Assembly (NCBI GenBank): GCA_000940995.1
Contig: CP005974.1
Span: 2,790,001-2,854,000 of the forward strand
Length of the DNA: 64,000 bases
Direction: 5' to 3'
DNA from: Photobacterium gaetbulicola Gung47
GTDB taxonomy: Bacteria; Pseudomonadota; Gammaproteobacteria; Enterobacterales; Vibrionaceae
The position numbers were made by a program, and so were the translations under genes. The number at the start of each line of letters is the position of its first letter. Within the stretch, counting starts at the first letter, position 1. Positions 1 to 8,914 of this stretch are shown here, one piece after another. The notes beneath the pieces are model-generated. The model made no database searches and was not told the origin of the DNA. It was given only the letters and a program-made list of their open reading frames with translations.

Positions 1-157
1 TCAGGCCAACGATGCCCTAACCGTTAGCCAGATCGCGGAAGAGGTACTGGTCAACAGTCCACAGCTCGATTCCGTTTGGCTGGCAGAAATGCAGGCGGAT
101 ACACCAATCAAGAAAGTTATTTTGAAGAAGCAAGTAGCCTATGCCACTGAAACATAG
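1..157 (+). CDS. C-terminal fragment of probable selenium-hydroxylase accessory protein (YqeC-like)
   Basis: An open frame enters from the left edge and stops with TAG at 155-157, giving about 51 residues. The fragment has no diagnostic motif. Its pattern (a short polar start, a helix, then a valine/isoleucine-rich strand) fits the tail of YqeC, the selenium-cofactor protein that usually sits beside yqeB. Only 37 bases separate its stop from the yqeB start on the same strand, so an operon is likely. MocA/YgfJ is the other plausible identity. The identification rests mainly on context. Confidence 0.45.
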   Translation, partial: QANDALTVSQIAEEVLVNSPQLDSVWLAEMQADTPIKKVILKKQVAYATET

Positions 158-194
158 CAGCTACCTGACACCTTCAGTATTGAGGTCATAGAAC

Positions 195-1793
195 ATGAAT
201 ATCTTTGCCAAGGCAGCCCAACTAGAACAAGACAACATTCCCTTCGCCCTTGCCAATATCATCGAAACCCGCGGTTCAGCCCCGCGCCACTCCGGCCAAA
301 TGATCGTCAAGGCAGATGGCAGCATCATCGGCACAGTAGGTGGCGGCATGATTGAACGGTATGTTATCGAACAAGCCTTGGAAGCCCTTAAAGAGAGAAA
401 GCCCCGCGTTGTCAAAGGCCGGATGACCCGCAACGGCCCCGATGCCATGGGCATGGACTGCGGCGGCGCTATGACGGTCTTTGTCGATGTCTATGGCCTT
501 CGCCCTAGCCTCATTCTGATTGGTGCCGGGCACGTCAACCGTGCGGTTGCACAGGCCGCCCATGTACTCGGCTTCGATATTTCCGTCGCCGATGCCTATG
601 CCGACAGCCTGGCCGAAGAGCATTTCCCGGCAGGGACCAAGCGCCTACTGGGCGATACCATGGAAGAGGCTATCGACCAGCTGGATATCAACAAAGACAG
701 CTATGTAGTCATTGCCACTAACCACCAGGACCAAGACGCCATTTCCAAGGTAGTGGATTGCGAAACCCGCTACACCGGCCTAATGGCCAGCCGCCGCAAG
801 GTGCAAACCCTGTTTACCCACCTGCGCCAGAGCGGAGTGGATGAAGCGCGGATCAAGAACATCCACTCTCCCATTGGCTTCAACATCGGTGCTGAAACCC
901 CGGAAGAAATCGCCATCAGTATCATGGCGGAGATCCTCAAGGTGAAACATGAGTCCGCGGGCGGCCAGCTGAAGGACGATACCCGCCTAAATCAAAACAA
1001 ACTGGTGCTGGTCCGCGGTGCAGGCGATATGGCTACCGGGGTTGCCGTCCGCTTGTTCAATGCCGGATTCAAAGTCGTGATGACAGATATCGCTAAGCCC
1101 ACCATGATCCGCTGCAGCGTGTCGTTTGGCCAATGCCTGTTTGGCGAGCCAGTCCAGGTGGAAGGGATCACCGCCTGCAAAGCCAACAACAAAGACGAGG
1201 TGTTCGCCATCATCGACCGCAATCAGATCCCTGTGGTAGTCGATGAAGAGTGCAGCTATGCCGGCACTTTGAAGCCGACCTTCCTCGTTGATGCCATTCT
1301 GGCCAAGCACAATGTCGGCACCCAGAAGGACATGGCGCCAATCACGATCGCCCTGGGCCCTGGCTTTACTGCGGGCAAAGACTGCGATGCGGTGATTGAA
1401 ACCAACCGCGGCCACCATCTGGGCCGGGTTATTTATCAAGGGGCGACCCAGCCCAATACTGGCGTACCCGGCAATATTGCAGGCTACACCCACCAGCGGG
1501 TACTGCGTGCCCCTTGCGCTGGTGTCATGCACAGCCATGTCAAACTCGGCGATCTCGTCCAAGAGGGCGATGTGATTGCCCATATCGGCGACAGCCCTGT
1601 GGTCGCGCCACTGGGCGGCATGGTACGAGGATTACTCAATAACGGCCTTAGCGTCCGCGAAGGCTTCAAGATCGGCGATATTGATCCCCGTGGCGAAGAG
1701 GCCGATTACACCACGGTATCCGACAAGGCACGGGCGATTGGCGGCAGCGTTCTAGAAGCCATGCTACACCTGGAGCAACACACAATGAGTTAA
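195..1793 (+). CDS. yqeB: YqeB family selenium-dependent molybdenum hydroxylase maturation protein
   Basis: This 532-residue protein has two parts. Residues 1-255 are XdhC/CoxI-like: an N-terminal segment with TRGSAPR and GTVGGGMIE, then a Rossmann motif GAGHVNRAV near residue 111. Residues 270-532 form the YqeB-specific half, opening with a second nucleotide-binding motif, RGAGDMATG, near residue 274. The length matches E. coli YqeB (about 541). The family is linked by genome context to maturation of selenium-dependent molybdenum hydroxylases such as xanthine dehydrogenase; the exact reaction is not established. A purine hydroxylase lies 3.3 kb downstream (5111-8838), which supports that role here. 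Cytoplasmic. It probably shares a transcript with the upstream YqeC-like fragment. Confidence 0.9.
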   Translation: MNIFAKAAQLEQDNIPFALANIIETRGSAPRHSGQMIVKADGSIIGTVGGGMIERYVIEQALEALKERKPRVVKGRMTRNGPDAMGMDCGGAMTVFVDVYGLRPSLILIGAGHVNRAVAQAAHVLGFDISVADAYADSLAEEHFPAGTKRLLGDTMEEAIDQLDINKDSYVVIATNHQDQDAISKVVDCETRYTGLMASRRKVQTLFTHLRQSGVDEARIKNIHSPIGFNIGAETPEEIAISIMAEILKVKHESAGGQLKDDTRLNQNKLVLVRGAGDMATGVAVRLFNAGFKVVMTDIAKPTMIRCSVSFGQCLFGEPVQVEGITACKANNKDEVFAIIDRNQIPVVVDEECSYAGTLKPTFLVDAILAKHNVGTQKDMAPITIALGPGFTAGKDCDAVIETNRGHHLGRVIYQGATQPNTGVPGNIAGYTHQRVLRAPCAGVMHSHVKLGDLVQEGDVIAHIGDSPVVAPLGGMVRGLLNNGLSVREGFKIGDIDPRGEEADYTTVSDKARAIGGSVLEAMLHLEQHTMS

Positions 1794-1903
1794 CCATCTT
1801 GTTTGGCCTGACGGATTCAGGCCAGACATTTTCCCGTCTTATTTGGGGTGTCTCGCTCAGCCCAAATAGGCCGTTGGACTTTACGACAGGAAGAGATCAA
1901 ATT

Positions 1904-2350
1904 ATGAAAACTAGAGGCTATTTCCATCACTTTGTTACCTCCTTTGTACTGATGTGTGCGGCTGCGCTAACTGTCAAAGGGTTCTTCTTACCCGAGCACA
2001 CAGGATTACTGCTCAGCGACACCGGCATCGTCCCAGCCATGTATGTCGAGCCCATCGCTTTCGCCATCCCATTAGCGCTAGGGATTAGCGCACTCACGGC
2101 CTACTTGGGTATGACCTCCCTACTTCCTGTTATTGTCTGCTTCGGCATTCATATTGCCCTGTCGGGACTTGCCCTTTATCAAGGCTTGCATTTCGACTGC
2201 GGTTGCTACCTGCCCGGCTCGGTGCAGTCGGAAGTCTACAGCACCCTTGAACCCCAGTTTCTCATCATGCTGCTGGTGCTGATCGTTTCAGCAGCACTCC
2301 ACTACTTCAATAACATGGCGACCCACCGCCCAGTGACACCTACCGTGTAA
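1904..2350 (+). CDS. MauE/DoxX-like redox-associated inner-membrane protein
   Basis: The 148-residue product has about four hydrophobic segments (roughly residues 10-32, 45-68, 72-92 and 118-138) and a CGC motif (DCGCY, near residue 98) between the third and fourth. That arrangement is typical of MauE/DoxX-like proteins, which are thought to handle thiols or disulfides at the membrane. The start at 1904 follows AGGAAG with good spacing; a longer frame from 1799 lacks such a site and would put a polar stretch ahead of the first membrane segment. It sits between yqeB and a periplasmic rhodanese (36-base gap downstream). A role in sulfur or selenium handling is inference. Confidence 0.65.
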   Translation: MKTRGYFHHFVTSFVLMCAAALTVKGFFLPEHTGLLLSDTGIVPAMYVEPIAFAIPLALGISALTAYLGMTSLLPVIVCFGIHIALSGLALYQGLHFDCGCYLPGSVQSEVYSTLEPQFLIMLLVLIVSAALHYFNNMATHRPVTPTV

Positions 2351-2386
2351 CCGGACCAACGTTGTCTAATTTAAAAGGATACGATC

Positions 2387-2965
2387 ATGATACAGAACAA
2401 GACTTCATTGCACGCATTTCCATTTCGGCGTTGCGGACGCAGCGTTTGGCTGAACCTGTTCATTCTCGCCAGTGCATTGCTAGTCCTGCCGTTTAGCGCC
2501 AATGCCGCTCTGTTTGGCGGCAAGTTCAAAGCCGAGGTAGAAACCGAGCAAGTCGCGATCAAGCTCCATAACGATACCCTTGCCGGCGGATACCAGCTCA
2601 TCGATACCAACGGGCTCAAGGCACTCATCGAACAGGACAGCAATGTGATAATTGTCGACGCCATGCCGTTCAAAGACAGCTACAAGAAAGAACATATCCC
2701 AAGCGCCAAGCAGTTCGAGTTCCCTATCCCTGATATGCCTGAATGGGACGCTGCATTAACCGACCAGCAATCTGTCGAGGACTTCAGCCAGCTTCTCGGT
2801 GAAGACAAGGATAAAACCTTGGTCTTTTACTGCGGGTTCGTGAAATGCGGTCGTAGTCATAACGCGGCGGCTTGGGCGGTGAAGCTCGGCTACACCAATG
2901 TCTATCGTTATCCTGGCGGTATTTTTGCGTGGAAAGGGGCAGGCTTTAAAACTTCTTCACTTTAG
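2387..2965 (+). CDS. Exported single-domain rhodanese-like sulfurtransferase
   Basis: The 192-residue protein starts after AAAAGGA. It has a basic N-terminus, a hydrophobic stretch (about 20-38) and a signal-peptidase-like site after SANA, so it should be periplasmic. Residues 65-190 form a rhodanese domain with VDAMPF and the active-site loop YCGFVKCGRS, where the first Cys would carry the persulfide; a second Cys lies five residues later. The double-Cys loop occurs in some periplasmic rhodaneses. It is the last gene of the yqeB-MauE-rhodanese run and is followed by a terminator. Donor and acceptor are unknown; delivery of sulfur or selenium linked to molybdenum hydroxylases is an inference from position. 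Confidence 0.75.
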   Translation: MIQNKTSLHAFPFRRCGRSVWLNLFILASALLVLPFSANAALFGGKFKAEVETEQVAIKLHNDTLAGGYQLIDTNGLKALIEQDSNVIIVDAMPFKDSYKKEHIPSAKQFEFPIPDMPEWDAALTDQQSVEDFSQLLGEDKDKTLVFYCGFVKCGRSHNAAAWAVKLGYTNVYRYPGGIFAWKGAGFKTSSL

Positions 2966-3050
2966 GGCCAGTTCACTTTAGACCCCGTTCACTATAAAGC
3001 TTGTTCGCTTTACATCTGTTGGCTTAAACGCATCAATAGTTGATACTAAA

Positions 3051-3083
3051 AAGGCTGAATCTCGATTTAGATTCAGCCTTTTC
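3051..3083. terminator. Bidirectional intrinsic terminator
   Basis: A 9-bp stem (GGCTGAATC/GATTCAGCC) is flanked by A-rich sequence on the left and TTTT on the right. It lies between the convergent rhodanese and 8-oxoguanine deaminase genes and can serve both. Confidence 0.8.
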
Positions 3084-3116
3084 ATTTCTATATATTCGTT
3101 TTAACGAATTAACAAT

Positions 3117-4490
3117 TTAACGGGCCTTCATAGCCAAGCGTTTAGCCGCCGTACGATGGCGTGCCAGCAGATCATCGAGATCGACACCTTGTACCCGGCC
3201 ATCCAGCACCCGCCACTTGCCGGCAACCATCACCTTATCGGCCTGCTGGGCACCACAAAGCAACAAGGCGGCTAACGGATCATGGCTACCAGAGAAGCGA
3301 ATATCATCAAGCTTGAACATCGCGATATCGGCCTGCATTCCCGCTTCAATCTTGCCGATATCAATGCGCCCCATCGCAGCCGCCGAACCTGCTGTTGCCC
3401 AGCGCAGGGCATCGAAGTGGGACACCCCAGCAGAGCCATAGCGCAAACGCTGCAGGTACATCGCCATACGCACTTCGGCGATCATGTTGGAACCATCATT
3501 GGACGCTGAACCATCGACACCTAGCCCGACTTTGGCACCGGCTGTTTCCAGCTCTTTGTTGCGGCAAATGCCCGAGGCCAGCATCATGTTCGATGTCGGG
3601 CAGTGGCAGATCCCCACCTGGGCCTGTCCTAGCCGACGCACTTCCTCATCATTAAAGTGAATACCATGGGCCAGCCAAGTCCGCTCGTGGAGCCAGCCTA
3701 CCTCTTCGAGATAATCCACCGGCCGGTAGCCGAAACGGTCAAGGCAGAACTGCTCCTCATCCTTGGTTTCGCAGAGGTGAGTATGCAGCATCAACCCATG
3801 CTGACGGGCGATCTGGGCTGTTTCCTTCATCAGCTCGGTGGTGACGGAAAAAGGTGAACAAGGAGCCAGCGCGATCTGCACCATGGCACCGTCATCCGCC
3901 TGGTGATATTCACGGATCAGGCGCAGGCTATCGTCGATAATGGCCTGTTCCGACTGTATCGTGTGCTGCGGTGGCAGTCCCCCTTGCTCTTCCCCAAGGC
4001 TCATCGAGCCACGAGTCAATATTGCCCGGATGCCAAGTTGACACGCTGCATCAACCTGGATATCGATGGCGTTTTCCAATCCGTGCGGCAATAGGTAGTG
4101 ATGATCCGAGGCGGTGGTACAACCTGACATCATCATCTCGACCAAAGCCAGCTCAGTCGCCACTTCCATCATCTCTTCATCCAGCCCGGCCCAAACCGGA
4201 TAGAGGCTTTTAAGCCAGTGGAACAGCTCTTTATTGAGTGCTCCGGGGTAGGCCCGGGTCAGGGTCTGGTAGAAGTGATGGTGGGCATTGATCAGCCCCG
4301 GGGTGACGACATGCTGACTGGCATCAACGGTGACGTCTATGGGTACTGAGGGCCGCTCGCCGCGGTCAAGGGTTTCGAGAATACGGTTATCTTGAATGAC
4401 GATGCCGCCCTGAGCGCTTAGCTCAGCACCATCATCTTTCATGGTGGCGGTAAAAATTGCGAGAGGATCTTTAATCCACGTTGTTTCCAT
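3117..4490 (-). CDS. 8-oxoguanine deaminase (amidohydrolase, SsnA/GuaD-related)
   Basis: The 457-residue protein is a COG0402 amidohydrolase. Metal-site motifs are NAHHHFYQTLTRA near residue 70, HTHLCE, the LAHGIHF histidine and the late Asp in GLGVDGSASND. The AHHHFYQTLTR form is characteristic of 8-oxoguanine deaminases, which hydrolyse 8-oxoguanine to urate and ammonia. The gene is divergent from the purine hydroxylase at 5111 and lies near a purine permease, so it should feed the purine pathway of this window. E. coli carries the related ssnA and guaD in its equivalent cluster; guanine deaminase or SsnA function cannot be excluded. Confidence 0.82.
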   Translation of the reverse strand: METTWIKDPLAIFTATMKDDGAELSAQGGIVIQDNRILETLDRGERPSVPIDVTVDASQHVVTPGLINAHHHFYQTLTRAYPGALNKELFHWLKSLYPVWAGLDEEMMEVATELALVEMMMSGCTTASDHHYLLPHGLENAIDIQVDAACQLGIRAILTRGSMSLGEEQGGLPPQHTIQSEQAIIDDSLRLIREYHQADDGAMVQIALAPCSPFSVTTELMKETAQIARQHGLMLHTHLCETKDEEQFCLDRFGYRPVDYLEEVGWLHERTWLAHGIHFNDEEVRRLGQAQVGICHCPTSNMMLASGICRNKELETAGAKVGLGVDGSASNDGSNMIAEVRMAMYLQRLRYGSAGVSHFDALRWATAGSAAAMGRIDIGKIEAGMQADIAMFKLDDIRFSGSHDPLAALLLCGAQQADKVMVAGKWRVLDGRVQGVDLDDLLARHRTAAKRLAMKAR

Positions 4491-5110
4491 CCATAGTTTT
4501 CCTTAGCCTTCGCAACCATTTCAGGGGAGAAGGACTTTGTTTGGGGCCTCTTTACCCAAGTTATATTGAACACAAAAAACCGTCTTTATACCCAAATTAC
4601 CTCAAGGTGCAGATGCTGAACCTGCATATTGAGATCGCTTGGGTCTATCTTACCGCTAGCACTCTAGCAAAGACGTTACCAACTCCTCGAAAACGCCCCA
4701 AACTACTGATAAACAAACATTCTCAAGCTATCAGTTACAGCCAGCAACACTCTCACTCCCAAAGTGAGACTATCAAAATGATACCCTCAGCCAATAGATG
4801 AAAATAAGTTCCATTAATCAAAATGATAAAGGTTTTTATTTTTTGATCCCCCTCTCAGCAAGCAACAATCTGCTCACCACCTCGACAAACTTCCCCCCTT
4901 GAGTTCACACTTTTGCCTGACAAATTAGACATTCGCCAGATCATGGCCTGATTCATGCCTCTATGGCTGGGTCGAAGTCACTACGAAATGTCGCTAACTC
5001 ACTATCAATTTCGCGTAATTTCCTAGTTTGTCATCCTCGATGCAGCAATTTAATGAGCACATTGTTTGTCATTGGTCGATCGTCGTCGCCAATGTAAGAG
5101 GGAGTGTTTA
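4491..5110. other. 620-bp divergent intergenic region of the deaminase and purine hydroxylase
   Basis: This region separates divergent genes and should contain both promoters. It holds one palindromic repeat (4587-4647). Open frames across it have no recognisable product or convincing ribosome site. I saw no clear sigma-54 promoter or riboswitch. Confidence 0.6.
4587..4647. repeat. Palindromic intergenic repeat, copy A
   Basis: A 61-bp imperfect palindrome: a left arm starting TATACCCAAATTACCTC and a right arm whose reverse complement starts TAGACCCAAGCGATCTC. The 26-nt arms match at about 19 positions. The same TATACCCAAG core recurs at 10501, 19747, 35051, 42117 and 50368. Confidence 0.7.
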
Positions 5111-8100
5111 ATGACGCGTTTCAATCACGTAGGCCACAGCCTACCCCGCGTAGACGGCCAAGCCAAAGTAACCGGTACGGCCATATATGGAGATGATATT
5201 ACAATGTCCGGCATGCTGTATGGTGTGTGTCGCTATACCGATATTCCGGCGGGCAAAATCCTTGGCATAGACACATCTGAAGCTGACGCCATCGAAGGCG
5301 TAGTACGGATAGCCACTTTCAAAGATATCCCCGGAGACCCTACAACTGGGGTCATCATTCGAGATTACCACCCTATATGTAATGATCAGGTAAGATATAG
5401 CGGCGATGTTGTGGCCGTTGTTGCCGCCGAAAGCTACGAGGCCGCATGCCTGGCTGCCGATAAAATCAAAGTCGATTACCAGCCGCTTACCCCGATAGGC
5501 AATGTCCATGATGCCCTGGCCGACGGAGCACGCCTGATCCATCCGGAAACCGGCTCAAATGTGGTTAACCGCCACCATACCGAAAAAGGCGATGCCGAAA
5601 CCGCCCTCGCCAATGCCGATATCGTACTTGAACACACGTATCAGGTCGGCTTCCAGGAACACGCCTATATTGAGCCGGAATCTGTCACTGCCTATATTGA
5701 TCCCACCTCGCGTGACTTGGTGATCACCGGTTCGATCCAGAACCCCCACCGGGTGCGCGGCTTTGTTGCCAGTTTCATGGGCATCGACCAAGCCAGGGTC
5801 AATGTGAAGCGGGCGGTCATGGGCGGCTCGTTCGGGGGAAAAGATGACGGTATTGACCATCTTTCCTGCCGGGCTGCACTGCTCGCTTCTATCACCGACC
5901 GCCCAGTGAAGTTTTCCTACACCCGCGAGCAGTCAATTATCGAAAGCACCAAGCGCCACCCCTACCATATGCACTACAAGGTCGGGGTCAGCAAAAGCGG
6001 TAAAATCCAAGGCATGAAGGTCGATATTCTGGCCGATGCCGGCGCCTACGCGGCCTGTACCCCGTTCGTGACCTGGCGCTCCGTAGTCCAGGCTGCCGGC
6101 CCTTACGACATCGAGCATGTCCGGGTCGATATCAAAGGCGTTTACACCAACAACAGTATGTCCGGCGCGATGCGCGGGTTCGGCTCGCCGCAAATCATCT
6201 TTGCCAATGAATCCCTGATGGATGAAATCGCCGAGGCCTGCCAGCTCGACCCGGTACAGGTCCGGGAGCGCAATGCCCTGCGCCAGGGCAGCCGCAGTAT
6301 TACCAACCAGATGTTTGATAACCATAATGTCTCGGCGATTGAAGTACTCGACAAGGCGGTTCAACGCAGTGAGTTCCAAGCCAAGCGCGAGCACTATGCC
6401 GAGTTAAATGCCAAGCCCGGCCATATTAAATACGGTATCGGCTTGGCACTGAGCTACCGCGGCTGCTCGATGGGGGCCGAAGGGGTCGATACCTCAAGTG
6501 CCTTGGTGACCGTCAACAGTGATGGCAGTGTCAATGTCTCGACCGGTGTCTGCGAAAACGGCCAGGGGCTGCAAACCACCATGGCAACCATTGCCGCCGA
6601 AGTACTTGGCTTACCGGTGACTAAAGTGAGCTTCGTCGAACCACCGACATCGCTGATTGCCGACGGCGGCCCAACCGTTGCGTCACGAGCTACCGTTACC
6701 GGTGGCAACGCAGTGAAAGACGGTGCCGAGCAAATCAAGCAGCGCATTTTCGAGGTGATCAAAGATCAGCTTTGTGCCACCAGCCTCGATGATACCCTGT
6801 GGGCCCATGGCGAAATCTGTAACCGCTACGCACCGGATAAGTCCATTAGCTTTTCGGAAGCCGCCAATGCCACCAAATGGGCCGGCGTTAACCTTGCTGC
6901 CTATGGGTGGTTCGACCAACCGGCCATTCACTGGGATGAAGAGAAAGGCACCGGCTCCCCCTATTTCACCTGGGTGTATGGCTGTCAAATCGTCGACCTG
7001 AAAGTCGATACCAGTACCGGTAAAATCGACCTGCTGGATATTACTGCGGTGCACGATGTCGGCCAGGTCATCAACCAAATTGGTTATGAAGGACAAGTCG
7101 CTGGCGGTATCGCACAAGGTGTTGGTCTTGGCATGCTGGAAGACTACAACATCGAGCACGGCCAGGTGAAGTCGGAAAACCTCGACAGCTACTTGCTGCC
7201 AACCATCAAGGATATTCCCTCGCTTTCTATCCACGCAGTGGAAAATGTCGACAACGGCGGGCCATTTGGTGCTAAGAGTATCGGCGAACCAGCCGCAGAA
7301 CTCGCAGCAGCGGCAATGACCAATGCCGTGGCCTTTGCAACGGGCACTCGCCACCGCCAACTGCCGCTCAGTCTCGAACAAGTCGTACTGGGCTATAACC
7401 TTAAAAAGCCGGCCCGCCAGAGTGAGTTACTTCATGCTTCCAACGAGAAGAAACAAACCCACCGACTCAATGGCTTCTCGGTGAAAACCCCTGAGTCACT
7501 CACAGCTGCGCTCGAGCTGCTTGCTGACAGCAATGCCATGCCGCTGGCCGGCGGTACCGATGTGATAGTTCAGGGCCGGTTGCAAAGTGAACCCAGGGCC
7601 TTGGTCAATATTGCCCGCCTGCCTGAGCTGCGTGAAATCAAGCGCAGCCAGGATGGATGGCATATCGGCTCAGGAGTCTGTTTCAACCACCTCACCGAAC
7701 ACCCCGATATCAAGCACCTCTATCCCTTGCTTGCCGAGGCCTGTCATACCATTGGTTCACACCAGATCCGCAACCGGGCGACAATCGGCGGCAATATCGT
7801 CAACGCCGCACCATGCGCAGACTCCGTTCCGCCATTGGTGATCTATGACGCCAAGGTGGTGTTACAGAGCAAAACGAGTTCGAGAGAGCTGCCAATCAGC
7901 GAGTTCATTACCGGCGGCTACCGGACCGAGCTGCAACCGGGCGAATTGCTAACCAAGGTGATCCTGCCACTTCCGGCCCCCAACACTGGCTGCATCCAGA
8001 AATACCGCCAGCTCGGCAGGCGCAATGCGCTCAACATCACCCGCTTGAGCCTCAGTTGCCTGATGGAGCGCAACGACAGCGGTGTTATCACATCCTGCCG

Positions 8101-8353
8101 CTTGGTGGACGGCGCGCTATTTAGCAAACCACAACGGCTAAAACCGGTCGAACAAATTTTGCTCGGCCATACCCTAAACAGCGAGATCATCGAGAATGCT
8201 TGCCAAGTACTTGAAGCGATGATCGATAAGGCCATCGGTGGCCGTTGGTCAGCGGCCTACAAGCAGCCGGTCTACCTCAATATGTTCCGTGACCTCATGA
8301 ACGATATTCGATATCAGCAACCCCATCAGCCACTACAAGGAGAAGTGCAATGA
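5111..8353 (+). CDS. Fused molybdopterin-binding and FAD-binding subunit of a purine hydroxylase (XdhA-XdhB fusion)
   Basis: The 1080-residue protein joins two subunits that are usually separate. Residues 1 to about 775 form the molybdopterin subunit of the xanthine dehydrogenase family, with GGSFGGKDDG, AMRGFGSPQ, ENGQGLQT and the catalytic Glu in IGEPAAE (Glu726). Residues about 790-1080 are the FAD subunit, with PLAGGTDVIV near 812 and RNRATIGGNIVNAAP. It should hydroxylate purines such as hypoxanthine or xanthine; nearby yqeB suggests the selenium-dependent type. The start at 5111 follows AGAGGGAG; an earlier in-frame start at 5066 lacks this. The stop overlaps the 2Fe-2S subunit start (ATGA). 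E. coli uses separate XdhA and XdhB, and its XdhD is fused the other way (2Fe-2S with molybdopterin). No in-frame TGA interrupts it. Confidence 0.88.
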   Translation: MTRFNHVGHSLPRVDGQAKVTGTAIYGDDITMSGMLYGVCRYTDIPAGKILGIDTSEADAIEGVVRIATFKDIPGDPTTGVIIRDYHPICNDQVRYSGDVVAVVAAESYEAACLAADKIKVDYQPLTPIGNVHDALADGARLIHPETGSNVVNRHHTEKGDAETALANADIVLEHTYQVGFQEHAYIEPESVTAYIDPTSRDLVITGSIQNPHRVRGFVASFMGIDQARVNVKRAVMGGSFGGKDDGIDHLSCRAALLASITDRPVKFSYTREQSIIESTKRHPYHMHYKVGVSKSGKIQGMKVDILADAGAYAACTPFVTWRSVVQAAGPYDIEHVRVDIKGVYTNNSMSGAMRGFGSPQIIFANESLMDEIAEACQLDPVQVRERNALRQGSRSITNQMFDNHNVSAIEVLDKAVQRSEFQAKREHYAELNAKPGHIKYGIGLALSYRGCSMGAEGVDTSSALVTVNSDGSVNVSTGVCENGQGLQTTMATIAAEVLGLPVTKVSFVEPPTSLIADGGPTVASRATVTGGNAVKDGAEQIKQRIFEVIKDQLCATSLDDTLWAHGEICNRYAPDKSISFSEAANATKWAGVNLAAYGWFDQPAIHWDEEKGTGSPYFTWVYGCQIVDLKVDTSTGKIDLLDITAVHDVGQVINQIGYEGQVAGGIAQGVGLGMLEDYNIEHGQVKSENLDSYLLPTIKDIPSLSIHAVENVDNGGPFGAKSIGEPAAELAAAAMTNAVAFATGTRHRQLPLSLEQVVLGYNLKKPARQSELLHASNEKKQTHRLNGFSVKTPESLTAALELLADSNAMPLAGGTDVIVQGRLQSEPRALVNIARLPELREIKRSQDGWHIGSGVCFNHLTEHPDIKHLYPLLAEACHTIGSHQIRNRATIGGNIVNAAPCADSVPPLVIYDAKVVLQSKTSSRELPISEFITGGYRTELQPGELLTKVILPLPAPNTGCIQKYRQLGRRNALNITRLSLSCLMERNDSGVITSCRLVDGALFSKPQRLKPVEQILLGHTLNSEIIENACQVLEAMIDKAIGGRWSAAYKQPVYLNMFRDLMNDIRYQQPHQPLQGEVQ

Positions 8354-8838
8354 GTCTGCTTGCTGAAAACCTGATCCCATTGTCACTCTCGGTTAACGGC
8401 CGTCCTTATCAGTTGTCTGTCACAGGCAACACCCGTTTGCTTGACTTGCTGCGGCAAGATCTCGGACTAACGGGGACCAAAGAAGGATGTGCCGTTGGCG
8501 AATGTGGCGCCTGCACGGTTGTGATGAATAGCGAGGCTGTGTGCTCGTGCATGATCTTGGCCGCCCAATGCCAAGAAAGCCAAATCGTGACCATCGAAGG
8601 GCTAAAGGACGATCCGCTAGCCCAACAATTGCAGCAATCCTTTATCAAGCGTGGTGGAGTGCAATGTGGCTTTTGTACTCCCGGCGTCCTGATGAGTTCC
8701 TGGGCCTTGCTGAAGAAGTATCAACGTCCAAGCCAACAGCAGGTCTTGGATGCCCTAGAGGGCAACCTATGCCGCTGTACAGGCTACCAACCCATCCTGA
8801 ATGCCATCAATGCTGTCATTGAAGACATCACCCCGTAA
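8350..8838 (+). CDS. 2Fe-2S subunit of the purine hydroxylase (XdhC-type)
   Basis: The 162-residue protein has the plant-type 2Fe-2S motif GCAVGECGACTV (Cys about 47, 52 and 55, plus a later Cys) and the second, all-helical 2Fe-2S motif CGFCTPG followed by NLCRCTGYQP. Length and motif order match XdhC/CoxS-type subunits. It overlaps the fused large subunit by four bases, so the two are translationally coupled and form one enzyme carrying electrons from the molybdenum site through two clusters to FAD. A strong terminator follows. This XdhC is the iron-sulfur subunit, not the maturation factor of the same name. Confidence 0.92.
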   Translation: MSLLAENLIPLSLSVNGRPYQLSVTGNTRLLDLLRQDLGLTGTKEGCAVGECGACTVVMNSEAVCSCMILAAQCQESQIVTIEGLKDDPLAQQLQQSFIKRGGVQCGFCTPGVLMSSWALLKKYQRPSQQQVLDALEGNLCRCTGYQPILNAINAVIEDITP

Positions 8839-8844
8839 GTCTTT

Positions 8845-8876
8845 CTCCCCTGCCTAATCCGCAGGGGAGCTTTTTT
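8845..8876 (+). terminator. Intrinsic terminator after the purine hydroxylase genes
   Basis: A 9-bp GC-rich stem (CTCCCCTGC/GCAGGGGAG) is followed by CTTTTTT. It separates the hydroxylase operon from the permease gene. Confidence 0.88.
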
Positions 8877-8914
8877 ATCCAAGATTGCGTGTACTTGTAA
8901 ATAAGGATTTAACA

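Noticed and set aside
4481..4801. 106-codon frame in the deaminase-hydroxylase intergenic region
   Set aside because: It runs across the palindromic repeat, has biased composition and no good ribosome site.
5111..8353. In-frame UGA for selenocysteine in the purine hydroxylase
   Set aside because: The frame is uninterrupted, and the family uses a labile selenium ligand instead of selenocysteine.
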